Assembly: GCA_934255455.1 (NCBI GenBank)
Contig: CAKQNS010000002.1
Span: 62,001 to 126,000 of the forward strand
Reading direction: 5' to 3'
DNA from: an uncultured Alphaproteobacteria bacterium
GTDB lineage: Bacteria; Pseudomonadota; Alphaproteobacteria; Rs-D84
Length of the DNA: 64,000 nucleotides
Positions 16,564 to 24,861 of this stretch are shown in pieces (within the stretch, counting starts at the first letter, position 1; the number at the start of each line of letters is the position of its first letter). The notes beneath the pieces are model-generated. The model searched no databases and had not been told where the DNA came from. It saw only the letters and a list, made by a program, of their open reading frames with translations. The translations under genes and the position numbers were made by a program.

Positions 16564-18297
16564 TTACCGCGGCATTTTAACCGCGTCCGTCATCTGGGCA
16601 ATAAATTCAGACAACGGCATTGTTTCCTGTTTATCCACGCCCAAACGACGCAGAGTTACCGTTTTGTCTGCGGCCTCTTTTTCACCAACAACGGCGATAA
16701 TCGGCGTTTTGGCCAATGACAGTTCACGAATCTTGTAGTTTACCTTTTCGTCACGCAAATCGGCACGTGCCCACACGCCTGCGTTGCGCAATTCATCGGC
16801 AACCATTGTTGCATATTCCGCAACCTTGCCCGAAATTGGTGCAACAACAACCGGCTCTGGCGATAACCACAATGGCAGATTGCCCCCCGTTGATTCCAGC
16901 AAGATTCCCATAAAGCGTTCAATTGAACCCAACATTGCACGGTGCAACATAATTGGGCGATGCTTTTCGCCATCTTCGCCGACATAGGACAAATCAAAAC
17001 GTTCTGGTAAATTCATATCCAACTGAATTGTGCCACATTGCCAGATGCGTCCCATTGAATCTTTCAGATAGTTGTCAATTTTTGGGCCATAGAACGCCGC
17101 GTCACCTTCGGCAATTTCGTATTCAATGCCATTGTCATCCAGTGCGCGTTTCAATGCCGCCTCGGCCTTGTCCCAGATTTCATCCGACCCGATACGGAAT
17201 TCAGATTCTTTGCGGGTTGCCAATTTCATTGAAATTTTATCAAATCCGAATTTTCCATAAATGTCCTTGATGAAACGCAGAATCTTTACAACCTCGGTTT
17301 CCAATTGTTCTTCGGTGCAGAAAATGTGCGCATCGTCCTGGGTAAATTCACGAACGCGCATCAGGCCGGACAGACCGCCCGCCGCCTCGTAACGATTTAC
17401 CTTGCCAAACTCGGCCAGATACATTGGCAAATCTTTGTACGATTTAATACCCTGACCAAACACCAGCATACCGCCCGGGCACGACATCGGCTTTACACAG
17501 AATGTTTTTCCATCCTGGGTTTTACCAGAATAATTGTGTTCACCATATTTTGCCCAGTGACCACTGCGTTCCCACAATGATCTGTCCATAACAGACGGGG
17601 TGGAAATTTCCAGATACCCTGCCCGTTCTTGGCGACCGCGGATATATTCAATCAATTTGCGATAAATCTTGTATCCCTTGTCGTGCCAAAACACCGCACC
17701 CGGCGCATAATCTGGTTCAAAGTGGAACAAATCCATATCGCGCCCCAATTTACGGTTATCGCGCGCAGCGGCCTCGGCCACATTTTTCAAATGCTGATCC
17801 AATTCTTCTTTTGTTGCAAATGCATCAACATAGATACGTTGCAACATTTTGTTTTTTGCGTCCCCCTTCCAGTATGCGCCCGCAACATTGCGAATCTTGA
17901 ACGCATCACGCGGCAAATCCTTGGATGATTCAACATGTGGCCCACGGCACAGGTCGGTAAAATCACGGAAAGTATAGACCGACAACGCCTCGCCCGCGGC
18001 ATCGTATTCGTTTAACCATTCCATTTTATATGGCTGGTCGGCGAACAACTGTTTGGCTTCGTCCAAACTGACATTACGTTGTTCAAATCGGCCGTTGGAT
18101 TTAATCAAGGCATGCATTTCATGCTCAATTTTTTCAAAATCTTCTTCGGAAAATCTGTGTTCTGTATCAAAATCATAGTAAAACCCGTTTTCAATTGCCG
18201 GGCCACCCGCGAATTTGACATCTGGGTACAGTTTCTGAACCGCCGCCGCCATAACATGCGCCAGCGAATGACGAATCGTTTCTATTGGATATGACAT
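16564..18297 (-). CDS. thrS: Threonine--tRNA ligase lacking the TGS domain
   Basis: 577 residues against about 640 in most bacteria. The protein begins at the editing domain (HSLAHVMAAAV, HxxxH), so the usual N-terminal TGS domain of about 60 residues is absent. The catalytic core is intact: zinc ligands in KPMSCPGG, DDAHIFC and LHRAMLGS, and motif 3 GSIERF. It charges tRNA-Thr. AAAGG lies 9 bases before the ATG. Upstream is a Thr-codon leader with hairpins, suggesting attenuation by tRNA-Thr charging. Confidence 0.97.
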   Translation of the reverse strand: MSYPIETIRHSLAHVMAAAVQKLYPDVKFAGGPAIENGFYYDFDTEHRFSEEDFEKIEHEMHALIKSNGRFEQRNVSLDEAKQLFADQPYKMEWLNEYDAAGEALSVYTFRDFTDLCRGPHVESSKDLPRDAFKIRNVAGAYWKGDAKNKMLQRIYVDAFATKEELDQHLKNVAEAAARDNRKLGRDMDLFHFEPDYAPGAVFWHDKGYKIYRKLIEYIRGRQERAGYLEISTPSVMDRSLWERSGHWAKYGEHNYSGKTQDGKTFCVKPMSCPGGMLVFGQGIKSYKDLPMYLAEFGKVNRYEAAGGLSGLMRVREFTQDDAHIFCTEEQLETEVVKILRFIKDIYGKFGFDKISMKLATRKESEFRIGSDEIWDKAEAALKRALDDNGIEYEIAEGDAAFYGPKIDNYLKDSMGRIWQCGTIQLDMNLPERFDLSYVGEDGEKHRPIMLHRAMLGSIERFMGILLESTGGNLPLWLSPEPVVVAPISGKVAEYATMVADELRNAGVWARADLRDEKVNYKIRELSLAKTPIIAVVGEKEAADKTVTLRRLGVDKQETMPLSEFIAQMTDAVKMPR

Positions 18298-18363
18298 AAT
18301 TATAAACCTTTATTACTTTGGTCTTTGTGTTGTTTTTTTTGTTTTGTTTGATTATTGCACTGC

Positions 18364-18404
18364 GCGGTAAAAACCGCAAATAGAAATTACACCCCCGCGG
18401 GGGT
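18364..18404 (-). promoter_or_regulatory. Attenuator-like hairpins before thrS
   Basis: On the minus strand, hairpin 1 (18404-18391) is ACCCC-CGCG-GGGGT. It starts at the first base of the last Thr codon of the leader frame and is followed by a U-rich stretch. Hairpin 2 (18377-18364) is GCGGT-TTTT-ACCGC. CGCGG of hairpin 1 can also pair with CCGCG at the end of hairpin 2. A ribosome stalled at the Thr codons would melt hairpin 1. Whether hairpin 1 terminates transcription is inferred. Confidence 0.65.
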
Positions 18405-18449
18405 TGTAGTTGTTGTTGTGAATGTAAAAATAATCATAAATTCTTTCAT
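18387..18449 (-). CDS. Threonine-rich leader peptide of thrS
   Basis: A 20-codon frame encodes MKEFMIIFTFTTTTTTPAGV, with seven Thr codons, six of them consecutive, just before the hairpin at 18391-18404. The ATG is 9 bases after the -10 box, so the frame would be translated from a nearly leaderless transcript; an internal ATG at 18437 would keep all Thr codons. Its position directly upstream of threonyl-tRNA synthetase argues for ribosome-mediated attenuation that senses charged tRNA-Thr. Confidence 0.75.
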   Translation of the reverse strand: MKEFMIIFTFTTTTTTPAGV

Positions 18450-18458
18450 GTCCCGTGT

Positions 18459-18487
18459 ATTTTATGACGATGTTATACAAAAATCAA
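18459..18487 (-). promoter_or_regulatory. Promoter of the thrS leader
   Basis: -35 TTGATT, 17-base spacer, -10 TAAAAT. The -10 box ends 9 bases before the leader ATG. The same geometry is seen before serS. Confidence 0.75.
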
Positions 18488-18488
18488 T

Positions 18489-18516
18489 AAAAAATGCCGG
18501 CGAACCGGCATTTTTT
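18489..18516 (-). terminator. Terminator after the HlyIII-family gene
   Basis: A perfect ATGCCGG/CCGGCAT stem with a CGAA-type loop, flanked by six A and six T. The T run overlaps the stop codon region of the HlyIII gene. Confidence 0.85.
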
Positions 18517-19261
18517 AATAATCAATTATGCACCCGAACAGCACCGCGAAAAAGAAGCACACACTGCCCCCGATTACAAACAGATGCCATATCGCATGCG
18601 AGAATTTTAATTTACGCCACAGATAGAATATCACACCCACCGAATATGACAGGCCGCCGGCCAAAATAAACCACATACCGCGCGCCGGGATATATTTTAT
18701 CATTGCCGGCAAAATAAACAGCAATGTCCATCCCATAACCAGATATAACAATACCATCCATTTTGGCTGCTGCTTTGGATTACGAATTTTCATAAATGCT
18801 CCAAAAATCACAATTGCCCACAGGATACCGAATACGGTCCAACCAATCGGCCCGCGCAAATTCACCAACATAAACGGCGTGTATGTGCCGGCAATCAACG
18901 CATAGATGGCAACACTGTCCCAGACCTCGAAAAAACACTCGCCAGGTTTGCCGATTGTTGCATGACACATGGTTGACCCGAAATACAGTGTGAACATGGT
19001 CAAACCAAAAATCGCACACGACACAATTGCCCACGCATTGCCCGCCAATGCGGCATATACAACCAACAGCGTCAATCCCGCAATCGCCAGTCCAATACCA
19101 ATTCCATGGGTCAGAATGTTCAAAACCTCTTCCCCTTTGGTGCTGGGGCGTTCCCAACGAAACAGGCCCGTCGCACGCAATATACGCAACAGACGTCCGC
19201 CCCGTGCATCGCGTTTAACTTGCTTTACCTCGGTCCGTGAATGTTTCTTCGTTTTAACCAT
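18515..19261 (-). CDS. Hemolysin III (PAQR-like) membrane protein
   Basis: 248 residues with seven predicted transmembrane helices. Family motifs: THGIG at the first helix, the SxxxH site in STMCH, the Asp in DSVAIYALIAGTYTPF and the HxxxH site in HAIWHLFVIGG, together forming the presumed zinc site of the HlyIII/PAQR (CREST) superfamily. The basic N-terminus is about 30 residues longer than usual. Function in bacteria is uncertain; membrane-lipid or hydrolase roles are proposed for the superfamily. It overlaps gltX by 8 bases and is cotranscribed. Confidence 0.9.
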   Translation of the reverse strand: MVKTKKHSRTEVKQVKRDARGGRLLRILRATGLFRWERPSTKGEEVLNILTHGIGIGLAIAGLTLLVVYAALAGNAWAIVSCAIFGLTMFTLYFGSTMCHATIGKPGECFFEVWDSVAIYALIAGTYTPFMLVNLRGPIGWTVFGILWAIVIFGAFMKIRNPKQQPKWMVLLYLVMGWTLLFILPAMIKYIPARGMWFILAGGLSYSVGVIFYLWRKLKFSHAIWHLFVIGGSVCFFFAVLFGCIIDY

Positions 19262-20834
19262 TTATAATCTCCTTTACTCTGTGCTCAACCATATCGCCAC
19301 CCATTACCTGCATTACAGAATACAGGTCGGGCGTATTTGTGCGTCCTGTTATCGCCACGCGCAAATTCATTGCAACATCGCCATTTTTAACACCAGCGTC
19401 CGCCGCAACCGCGACAATCTTGTTCCACCATTTGTCCTTGTCATCGGTTGCATCATACGTTGCCAAAAACGCCGACAACAAATCACGGTTGAATTCAAAT
19501 TCTGTATTTTTATGGTACAACGCGGGCCAGAAATATGCAACCTCGGCCAATGTTTGACGCCACGTGATAAAATCCTTGCGAATGCGCTTTGGATTATCGC
19601 GTTCAATCCCCAACACCGCGGCCAGATAATCGGTATCCGCAACCTGCATTTTGTTGTTATCGTCACCGTATTCATTTGCCCACGCAACGACATGCGCCAC
19701 CAAATCCGGCACAGACAATGTTGCGATATATTCACGCGCCCACCATTCCAATTTTTTCATATCAAACAGTGCGCCGGAAATAGGAATCTTTTTCACGCGC
19801 AGGGAATACTGCCAGATAGATGACACCTGGCCTTTGGATTTGGCCTCTTCATACCCCGACGCCGCAATATTACCCAAATATTCCAGCACCGCTGCCGTCG
19901 GCCAACCATCTTGCAAAAAGAACGCAACATTGGCCTCGGGGTCCTTGCGCTTGGACAATTTACGCTGTTTACCGGTTTCATCGTCAATTTTATCAATTGT
20001 TGATGTGTGAATATACATTGGTGGCATCCACCCCATCATGCGGAATAATTGGGCATGCAACGGGAATGACGGCAACCATTCTTCGCCACGAACAACATGC
20101 GTTGTGCGCATAAAATGGTCATCAACCAAATGCGCAAAATGATATGTTGGCAATCTGTCGTTTGATTTAATCAAAACAATATCTTCATTATTTTCTGGAA
20201 ATCCGATTGAACCACGCACCGCATCTTTGCAGAAAATGCGTTTTGACGGGTCGCCGGTTGAATATAAACGAATCGTTGGCACGTCGCCCCTGTCCAGATG
20301 CGCGATAATTTCATCATCTGTTAAATCACGGTCGCGCGCAAATTCGCCATAAATACCGGTGGCAAAACCCGCCGCCTTTTGATTTGTGCGGATTTGTTCC
20401 ATATCGTCCGCAGTTAAAAAGCACGGATACGCCAACCCACGCGCCAATAAATCGGCCGCCACACTGTGATAAATATCACGACGTTGGGACTGGTAATATG
20501 GGCCATATTCCGGCACATCGTTATATTCCAAGCCGAACCGATGCATTGAATCAACAATGATATCAACGGCGGACGCAACCTCGCGCTTGGTGTCTGTGTC
20601 TTCGATACGCAACATAAATACGCCACCCGTATCACGCGCCAATTTACAATCAACCAGCGCACCATACAACCCACCCAAATGCATAAATCCCGTGGGGCTG
20701 GGCGCGAAACGCGTCACAAACGCACCATCTGGCAACGCACGTGGTGGAAACTTTTTTTCCAGTTCGTCCAGCGTATATTTCGGTGCCGCCCCCAACACAC
20801 GTGCGATTAAATCTGATGATAAACCATTACGCAT
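19254..20834 (-). CDS. gltX: Glutamate--tRNA ligase, clostridial-like form
   Basis: 526 residues. Class I synthetase motifs: FAPSPTGFMHLGG (HIGH) and KLSKRK (KMSKS). Unlike the usual proteobacterial enzyme, it has an N-terminal extension of about 38 residues ending in FPPRALPDGAFVTRF and an RIEDTDTKREV stretch that match the GluRS form common in clostridia. It may thus have been acquired by transfer. Whether it charges tRNA-Glu only, or also tRNA-Gln for the amidotransferase route, cannot be told. Confidence 0.95.
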   Translation of the reverse strand: MRNGLSSDLIARVLGAAPKYTLDELEKKFPPRALPDGAFVTRFAPSPTGFMHLGGLYGALVDCKLARDTGGVFMLRIEDTDTKREVASAVDIIVDSMHRFGLEYNDVPEYGPYYQSQRRDIYHSVAADLLARGLAYPCFLTADDMEQIRTNQKAAGFATGIYGEFARDRDLTDDEIIAHLDRGDVPTIRLYSTGDPSKRIFCKDAVRGSIGFPENNEDIVLIKSNDRLPTYHFAHLVDDHFMRTTHVVRGEEWLPSFPLHAQLFRMMGWMPPMYIHTSTIDKIDDETGKQRKLSKRKDPEANVAFFLQDGWPTAAVLEYLGNIAASGYEEAKSKGQVSSIWQYSLRVKKIPISGALFDMKKLEWWAREYIATLSVPDLVAHVVAWANEYGDDNNKMQVADTDYLAAVLGIERDNPKRIRKDFITWRQTLAEVAYFWPALYHKNTEFEFNRDLLSAFLATYDATDDKDKWWNKIVAVAADAGVKNGDVAMNLRVAITGRTNTPDLYSVMQVMGGDMVEHRVKEIING

Positions 20835-20857
20835 CTTTATTTTCCTTTACCCAATTA

Positions 20858-21388
20858 TTATTTTGTTTTAGCGAATACAACTATATCACGTGGCACGCCA
20901 TGCAACAGCATAAATTTGCGCAACACCCCTTCGCGCGTGTATCCCGCGCGCATCGCCACCGCCTGGGATGGATGATTTTCAGTATCCACATGAATTTCAA
21001 TTCTGTTTAACCCCAGCGCATCAAAGCCGTATTGTTCCAGCACGTCCACCGCGCGTGTCATAATGCCCCGCCCCATTGCATCGCGGGATAACCAGTATCC
21101 GATTTCACCGCGCTTGTCAGCCTCGTTCAAATCAACGAAGCCAGCGCACCCACGGATTGCACCATTTTGCGTGATAAAATACGACCCTGCGCTGGTATCA
21201 AAACCCTTGACCAATGCGGGGTATTCATCTTCTGGCGTTTTAACGAATTTTACCCAGTTTAACCACTGGTGCAAATATTCGCGTTGTCCATCAATCAATG
21301 CAAAAACAGCGCGTGCATTATCAAATGTCGGCGCAATTTTTTCCAACTGAAAATCACCGGCCGATATGACCCGTGGGAACTCTGCCAT
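20858..21388 (-). CDS. GNAT-family N-acetyltransferase, RimJ/RimL-like
   Basis: 176 residues. GNAT motifs: the acetyl-CoA loop YWLSRDAMGRGIMTRAV and the C-terminal NRIEIHVDTENHPSQAVAMRAGY, as in RimJ/RimL acetyltransferases of protein N-termini or small amines. AAGG precedes the ATG. It lies 23 bases upstream of gltX, so the two are probably cotranscribed. Its substrate is unknown. Confidence 0.88.
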   Translation of the reverse strand: MAEFPRVISAGDFQLEKIAPTFDNARAVFALIDGQREYLHQWLNWVKFVKTPEDEYPALVKGFDTSAGSYFITQNGAIRGCAGFVDLNEADKRGEIGYWLSRDAMGRGIMTRAVDVLEQYGFDALGLNRIEIHVDTENHPSQAVAMRAGYTREGVLRKFMLLHGVPRDIVVFAKTK

Positions 21389-21397
21389 TAATTTACC

Positions 21398-21426
21398 TTG
21401 TTTTATATAATATCGGATTCTATACT
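21398..21426 (+). promoter_or_regulatory. Promoter of trmB
   Basis: -35 TTGTTT, 17-base spacer, -10 TATACT. The -10 box ends 6 bases before the trmB ATG, which would place transcription start at or next to the start codon. Confidence 0.65.
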
Positions 21427-21432
21427 AAATAT

Positions 21433-22071
21433 ATGGAAAAACAAGAAATAAGAACTTTTGGCCGCCGACACGGTAAAAAATTATCTGCACGCAAGCAATA
21501 CTTGCTGGGCAATATTTTACCGGCAATTACCGCAAAAAACACCGAAAATGCCGGGAATTTTAATATTCTGGAAATCGGATTTGGCGCGGGCGAACACGTA
21601 CGCACATTGGCGCACGAAAACCCAGACGCCACGATTATTGGTGCCGAACCGTTTGTAAATGGCGTTGCGGCATTGCTGGGTGCGATGACAGATGAAAAGA
21701 CAAACGAAATACTGCCTGAATACAAAAATATCCGTATTTACCCGGACGATGTGCGCGATTTTCTGCGTGCGGGTAATATGAAATTTCGCCAAATTTGGGT
21801 CCTGCACCCGGACCCCTGGCCCAAGGCAAAGCATGAAAAACGCCGCCTGTTACAAACCGAATTTATAAATCTGTTGGCATCACACCTGACCGACAATGGC
21901 GAAATCATCATCGGAACCGACCATTGGGGGTATTACGATTGGATTATTGACCAGGTATCGCAAACAAACCTGAACACGACCGTACCCGACATTGCGACAA
22001 TTCAAACCCGGTACCAGCATAAAAATATGGCTGAAACCGACGCACCGAAATACCTGGTTATTACCCGATAA
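21433..22071 (+). CDS. trmB: tRNA (guanine-N7)-methyltransferase TrmB
   Basis: 212 residues. SAM-binding LEIGFGAGEHV, then GAEPFVNGV, and the family hallmark HPDPWPKAKHEKRRL. It makes m7G46 in tRNAs. I chose ATG 21433 (MEKQEIRTFGRR), where similarity to TrmB begins; no ribosome binding site is visible, but the promoter ends 6 bases before it. The upstream ATG at 21373 would lie inside the acetyltransferase gene on the other strand. Its 3' end overlaps the convergent neighbour by 11 bases. Confidence 0.96.
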   Translation: MEKQEIRTFGRRHGKKLSARKQYLLGNILPAITAKNTENAGNFNILEIGFGAGEHVRTLAHENPDATIIGAEPFVNGVAALLGAMTDEKTNEILPEYKNIRIYPDDVRDFLRAGNMKFRQIWVLHPDPWPKAKHEKRRLLQTEFINLLASHLTDNGEIIIGTDHWGYYDWIIDQVSQTNLNTTVPDIATIQTRYQHKNMAETDAPKYLVITR

Positions 22072-22738
22072 AGAATTTCATATTGTTGACCAATTTTGGT
22101 TGCAACGCCGCAATCAACCGGCGGGTTTGGTCAATACGGGCTTCATTTGTTCCAAACAGAAAATGAATATCGCCATGCCATGCGTCATCCCACGCGCCAA
22201 GCAACCCATACAGCCGCCCAACAAAATCGGATTTATTGCCCACATCGCGCGGAAACGCCAACAGCAATGAGTTTGCCCCGCATGCTCGCAACGCATCAAA
22301 CAATGCAAGATAATCAGACGGATTTATTTCATTTATATCCAACCCAATTGATAATTTTTTATTAAAAAATAAATCGCTGCGAATAGGCGCGATACATTTA
22401 ACAAAATCCGCCAGGTCATTATATCGCATAAATACCTGGGCCGTGTCGGCGCCATATTTGAATGTCGTTGTAATTTGTGATGACACATCTGATATATCGT
22501 CGGCCACCAACCCAGAATCGCGTGCTGGCAAATAAAACCGGGCCGATATTTTTATCGGTGTTTTTTCCAACCATGGCCAAACTGTTTTAACCTGCTCGGG
22601 CGATACGGCCACATCCGCTATTCCACGCGATGCGGCAATTTCCATCATGGCCGCCAAATCGGTATCGTCAACATCACTGGCACACCACAGTGCCGCCGCG
22701 TCGGCCAATTCATCAAAAATGTCATCCGTATCAATCAT
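22061..22738 (-). CDS. Hypothetical TIM-barrel (aldolase-like) protein
   Basis: About 225 residues, no signal peptide. Alternating strands and helices (IADVAVSPEQVK, KISARFYLP, SIGLDINEINPSDYLALFDALRACGANSLLL, HGDIHFLFGTNEARI) suggest a TIM barrel like DeoC or FbaB aldolases, but I recognise no catalytic Lys motif. The start at 22738 (MIDTDDIFDEL) is preferred because upstream codons run into the divergent gene. Function unknown. Confidence 0.6.
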   Translation of the reverse strand: MIDTDDIFDELADAAALWCASDVDDTDLAAMMEIAASRGIADVAVSPEQVKTVWPWLEKTPIKISARFYLPARDSGLVADDISDVSSQITTTFKYGADTAQVFMRYNDLADFVKCIAPIRSDLFFNKKLSIGLDINEINPSDYLALFDALRACGANSLLLAFPRDVGNKSDFVGRLYGLLGAWDDAWHGDIHFLFGTNEARIDQTRRLIAALQPKLVNNMKFFIG

Positions 22739-22781
22739 TGCACTTTTTACTTTATCACAAATGTGGTATAATTGAAATGAA

Positions 22782-23675
22782 ATGAGAAATAAAATAGATA
22801 ACATTTTATTGGGCCTGTTGTGGCTGTTGGCCATGACACTGGTCGCGTGCTTTTGGTTTAACACCAAATTTGGATTCAACCTGTTTTCGGTGGCACATTG
22901 GCAATATTTATCATATATGCAGGTTGCCCAAACACCGGTTCGCCCCGCATTCTATGTTTCCTTGGTAATATTTGCGTTTATTATGCTGTTTGGTCTGTAT
23001 CTGATTGTGCGGCCACGGCGTCGCAAAATACATCTGGCAACAAAGCCGGCGCCGCGTATGGTCACACCGGTGGCGCATATTGCGCCATTGCCGGCCCCCG
23101 TTGCGGCCCCAAACCGCCCCGCCCCGGCAAACATCGACCCGCATGCAACAACGCCACAACCATCACCACAAATGACACGCCCACGCGCATTGGTGACATC
23201 AACATTTCGGCCATTGCAAACACCACAAAACATTGTCCAGGCACCCCAGAATAATTCTGAACACGACCGCGCGGAAATTATAAAAATATTTGAATCAAAT
23301 GGTTATATCGTTAAAAAGGCGACATCCATTGTCGGCGTTCACCCCGATGTTTTGGCAATTGGCACAAATGAAACACTGTGGATTGGCGCAACAAACATTG
23401 ATACCGTCGATTTGCGGCACGCCATGGATAAACTGGCGCGCGTGTTTGCCGACACATTAGATGACATTTATATAAACATAAACGGGTTTGTAATTGCGGC
23501 GCGCGACGCGGCCACGAACACATCGGACGATATATTGATGTTTGCATCGGTTGATGAATTGCGTGAATATATGTCGGCACATCGCAATCCACCGCCCGCC
23601 GCCGATGATGTGGAAAATTTTGACGCCTATTCTGAATACATAGACACCGTTATAAATTACATAGGTAAAATCTGA
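22782..23675 (+). CDS. Two-helix membrane protein with a C-terminal nuclease-like domain
   Basis: 297 residues. Two transmembrane helices (residues 8-25 and 55-75), a basic RPRRRK stop, a Pro/Ala-rich linker of about 80 residues and a globular C-terminus (HDRAEIIKIFESNGYIV ... HPDVLAIGTNETLWIGATN). The latter resembles the core of restriction-endonuclease-like folds but lacks a clear ExK. The ATG lies exactly 9 bases after TATAAT with no ribosome binding site. It is the first gene of a four-gene operon. Function unknown. Confidence 0.65.
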   Translation: MRNKIDNILLGLLWLLAMTLVACFWFNTKFGFNLFSVAHWQYLSYMQVAQTPVRPAFYVSLVIFAFIMLFGLYLIVRPRRRKIHLATKPAPRMVTPVAHIAPLPAPVAAPNRPAPANIDPHATTPQPSPQMTRPRALVTSTFRPLQTPQNIVQAPQNNSEHDRAEIIKIFESNGYIVKKATSIVGVHPDVLAIGTNETLWIGATNIDTVDLRHAMDKLARVFADTLDDIYININGFVIAARDAATNTSDDILMFASVDELREYMSAHRNPPPAADDVENFDAYSEYIDTVINYIGKI

Positions 23676-23676
23676 T

Positions 23677-24183
23677 ATGCAATGGTCCATGGATACGGCC
23701 CAGCGCCGAATGCGTGAAATGAATATGGATGATGTTCCATTGATTTGTCATCGTCCGGTTGCCGCACGCGTTGATGCCGATTGGTTTTCCAAATATAAAA
23801 ACCTGGTACGGCATTTTATGGAATCGTTGTCTGATTCAGTGGACAGTTTGGCATTTATGAACCTGACCCAGGATGAATTTATGGGGCTGTTGATGGGGCG
23901 GCGTATGCCCGAAAATATGTCTGTTCGGTTTCGCGTGCCATTGGTTTGGGGCGGCGCATTGGATACAGAAAATTTATTTATGTGCCAAACATTTCCACAT
24001 GCGCACAACATGGACAGATTTATAATTGAGCAATCTGGCAATGATATGATTTGGTTGCCCAACCCCACGAAAAAGGTATATGTGCCCGCGCACACCGGTG
24101 GCGGTGGCGATGGCGGAAATGCAACCGAAGATCGCCTGGCCCAAATGGCGGCCCAAATTGCCGAATCACGCGGGATGGAATAA
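23677..24183 (+). CDS. Hypothetical protein of the four-gene operon
   Basis: 168 residues, soluble, rich in Met, with a Gly-rich flexible segment (HTGGGGDGGN) before a C-terminal helix. No family recognised. It starts one base after the stop of the preceding gene (TGATATG), so the two are translationally coupled. Confidence 0.6.
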   Translation: MQWSMDTAQRRMREMNMDDVPLICHRPVAARVDADWFSKYKNLVRHFMESLSDSVDSLAFMNLTQDEFMGLLMGRRMPENMSVRFRVPLVWGGALDTENLFMCQTFPHAHNMDRFIIEQSGNDMIWLPNPTKKVYVPAHTGGGGDGGNATEDRLAQMAAQIAESRGME

Positions 24184-24201
24184 CAAATTGGAAAAGCACC
24201 C

Positions 24202-24636
24202 ATGACAACGACCGAATTTTTATCCGCAATAAAATCACGCGGTGGCGTTTATGGCCCGGCGGCGTCACACGGCGCGGTAATGTTGGCCAACACGGCATTA
24301 CAGAATATGCGCGCAGCAATGTTACCAGCATTTATCATTGATTTGTATAAATGCGCCGGCGCAATAAATTTGGGAAACGGATATATATTTGGTGTGGCGG
24401 AATTTGCGCGCGGCACAAAATTTCCGGTTCCAGATATTGTCCAAATAAATCGCGAATTATCGACAATAAAAAAATTGCGCGGATTGACAGTTTTCGGTCG
24501 AAACGACCTGTTTTGGTTTGCATTTGACAGTTTTGGCACATGTGTTATGCTGGACAACCTGAATTTATCGGTATTGCGCAAATACGATGACCCATTCCGC
24601 GCAATGTCCGATTGTTTAATCGCCGGGAAAATATAA
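24202..24636 (+). CDS. SUKH (SMI1/KNR4, YrhA)-like protein
   Basis: 144 residues. The order LPAFIIDLYKCAGAINLGNGYIFGV, then PDIVQINREL, LTVFGRNDLFWFAFDSFGT and a C-terminal helix follows the SUKH/YrhA pattern (aLP..i..ly...nG, then vFG.....yafd..g). SUKH proteins often act as immunity proteins, but no toxin is evident next to it. It is the third gene of the operon. The family call is by pattern only. Confidence 0.55.
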   Translation: MTTTEFLSAIKSRGGVYGPAASHGAVMLANTALQNMRAAMLPAFIIDLYKCAGAINLGNGYIFGVAEFARGTKFPVPDIVQINRELSTIKKLRGLTVFGRNDLFWFAFDSFGTCVMLDNLNLSVLRKYDDPFRAMSDCLIAGKI

Positions 24637-24637
24637 A

Positions 24638-24835
24638 ATGAAAAAATTATCTGTATCGCTGTCTGGACATCATACCAGCATTTCATTGGAACCAGAATTT
24701 ATTGACGCATTACGCGAAATTGCAACGCGCCGCGGTGCGACCGTTGGCGCAATAATAAATCAAATTGACCAAAACCGCAAAACCACAAATTTATCATCGG
24801 CAATACGCATTTGGGTGTTGAAAAATTATCATTAA
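24638..24835 (+). CDS. RHH_4-type ribbon-helix-helix protein
   Basis: 65 residues. The sequence KKLSVSLSGHHTSISLEPEF followed by ALREIATRRGATVGAIINQID and NLSSAIRIWVL is the alphaproteobacterial RHH_4 family, a small DNA-binding dimer. It begins one base after the SUKH-like stop. It may autoregulate this operon or be an unrelated regulator. Confidence 0.88.
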   Translation: MKKLSVSLSGHHTSISLEPEFIDALREIATRRGATVGAIINQIDQNRKTTNLSSAIRIWVLKNYH

Positions 24836-24861
24836 AATACCGGTATTTACCGGTATTTTTT
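24834..24861. terminator. Bidirectional terminator between the RHH gene and ybeY-lnt
   Basis: TACCGGTA/TACCGGTA with a two-base spacer, flanked by A and T runs. It lies at both the plus-strand operon end and the minus-strand ybeY-lnt end. Confidence 0.85.

Noticed and set aside
18362..18404. T-box riboswitch before thrS
   Set aside because: ACCGCG occurs, but the preceding GGGTGG part of the T-box, a specifier stem and a terminator in the right place are absent; the serS leader has none of it. T-boxes are also not expected in proteobacteria.
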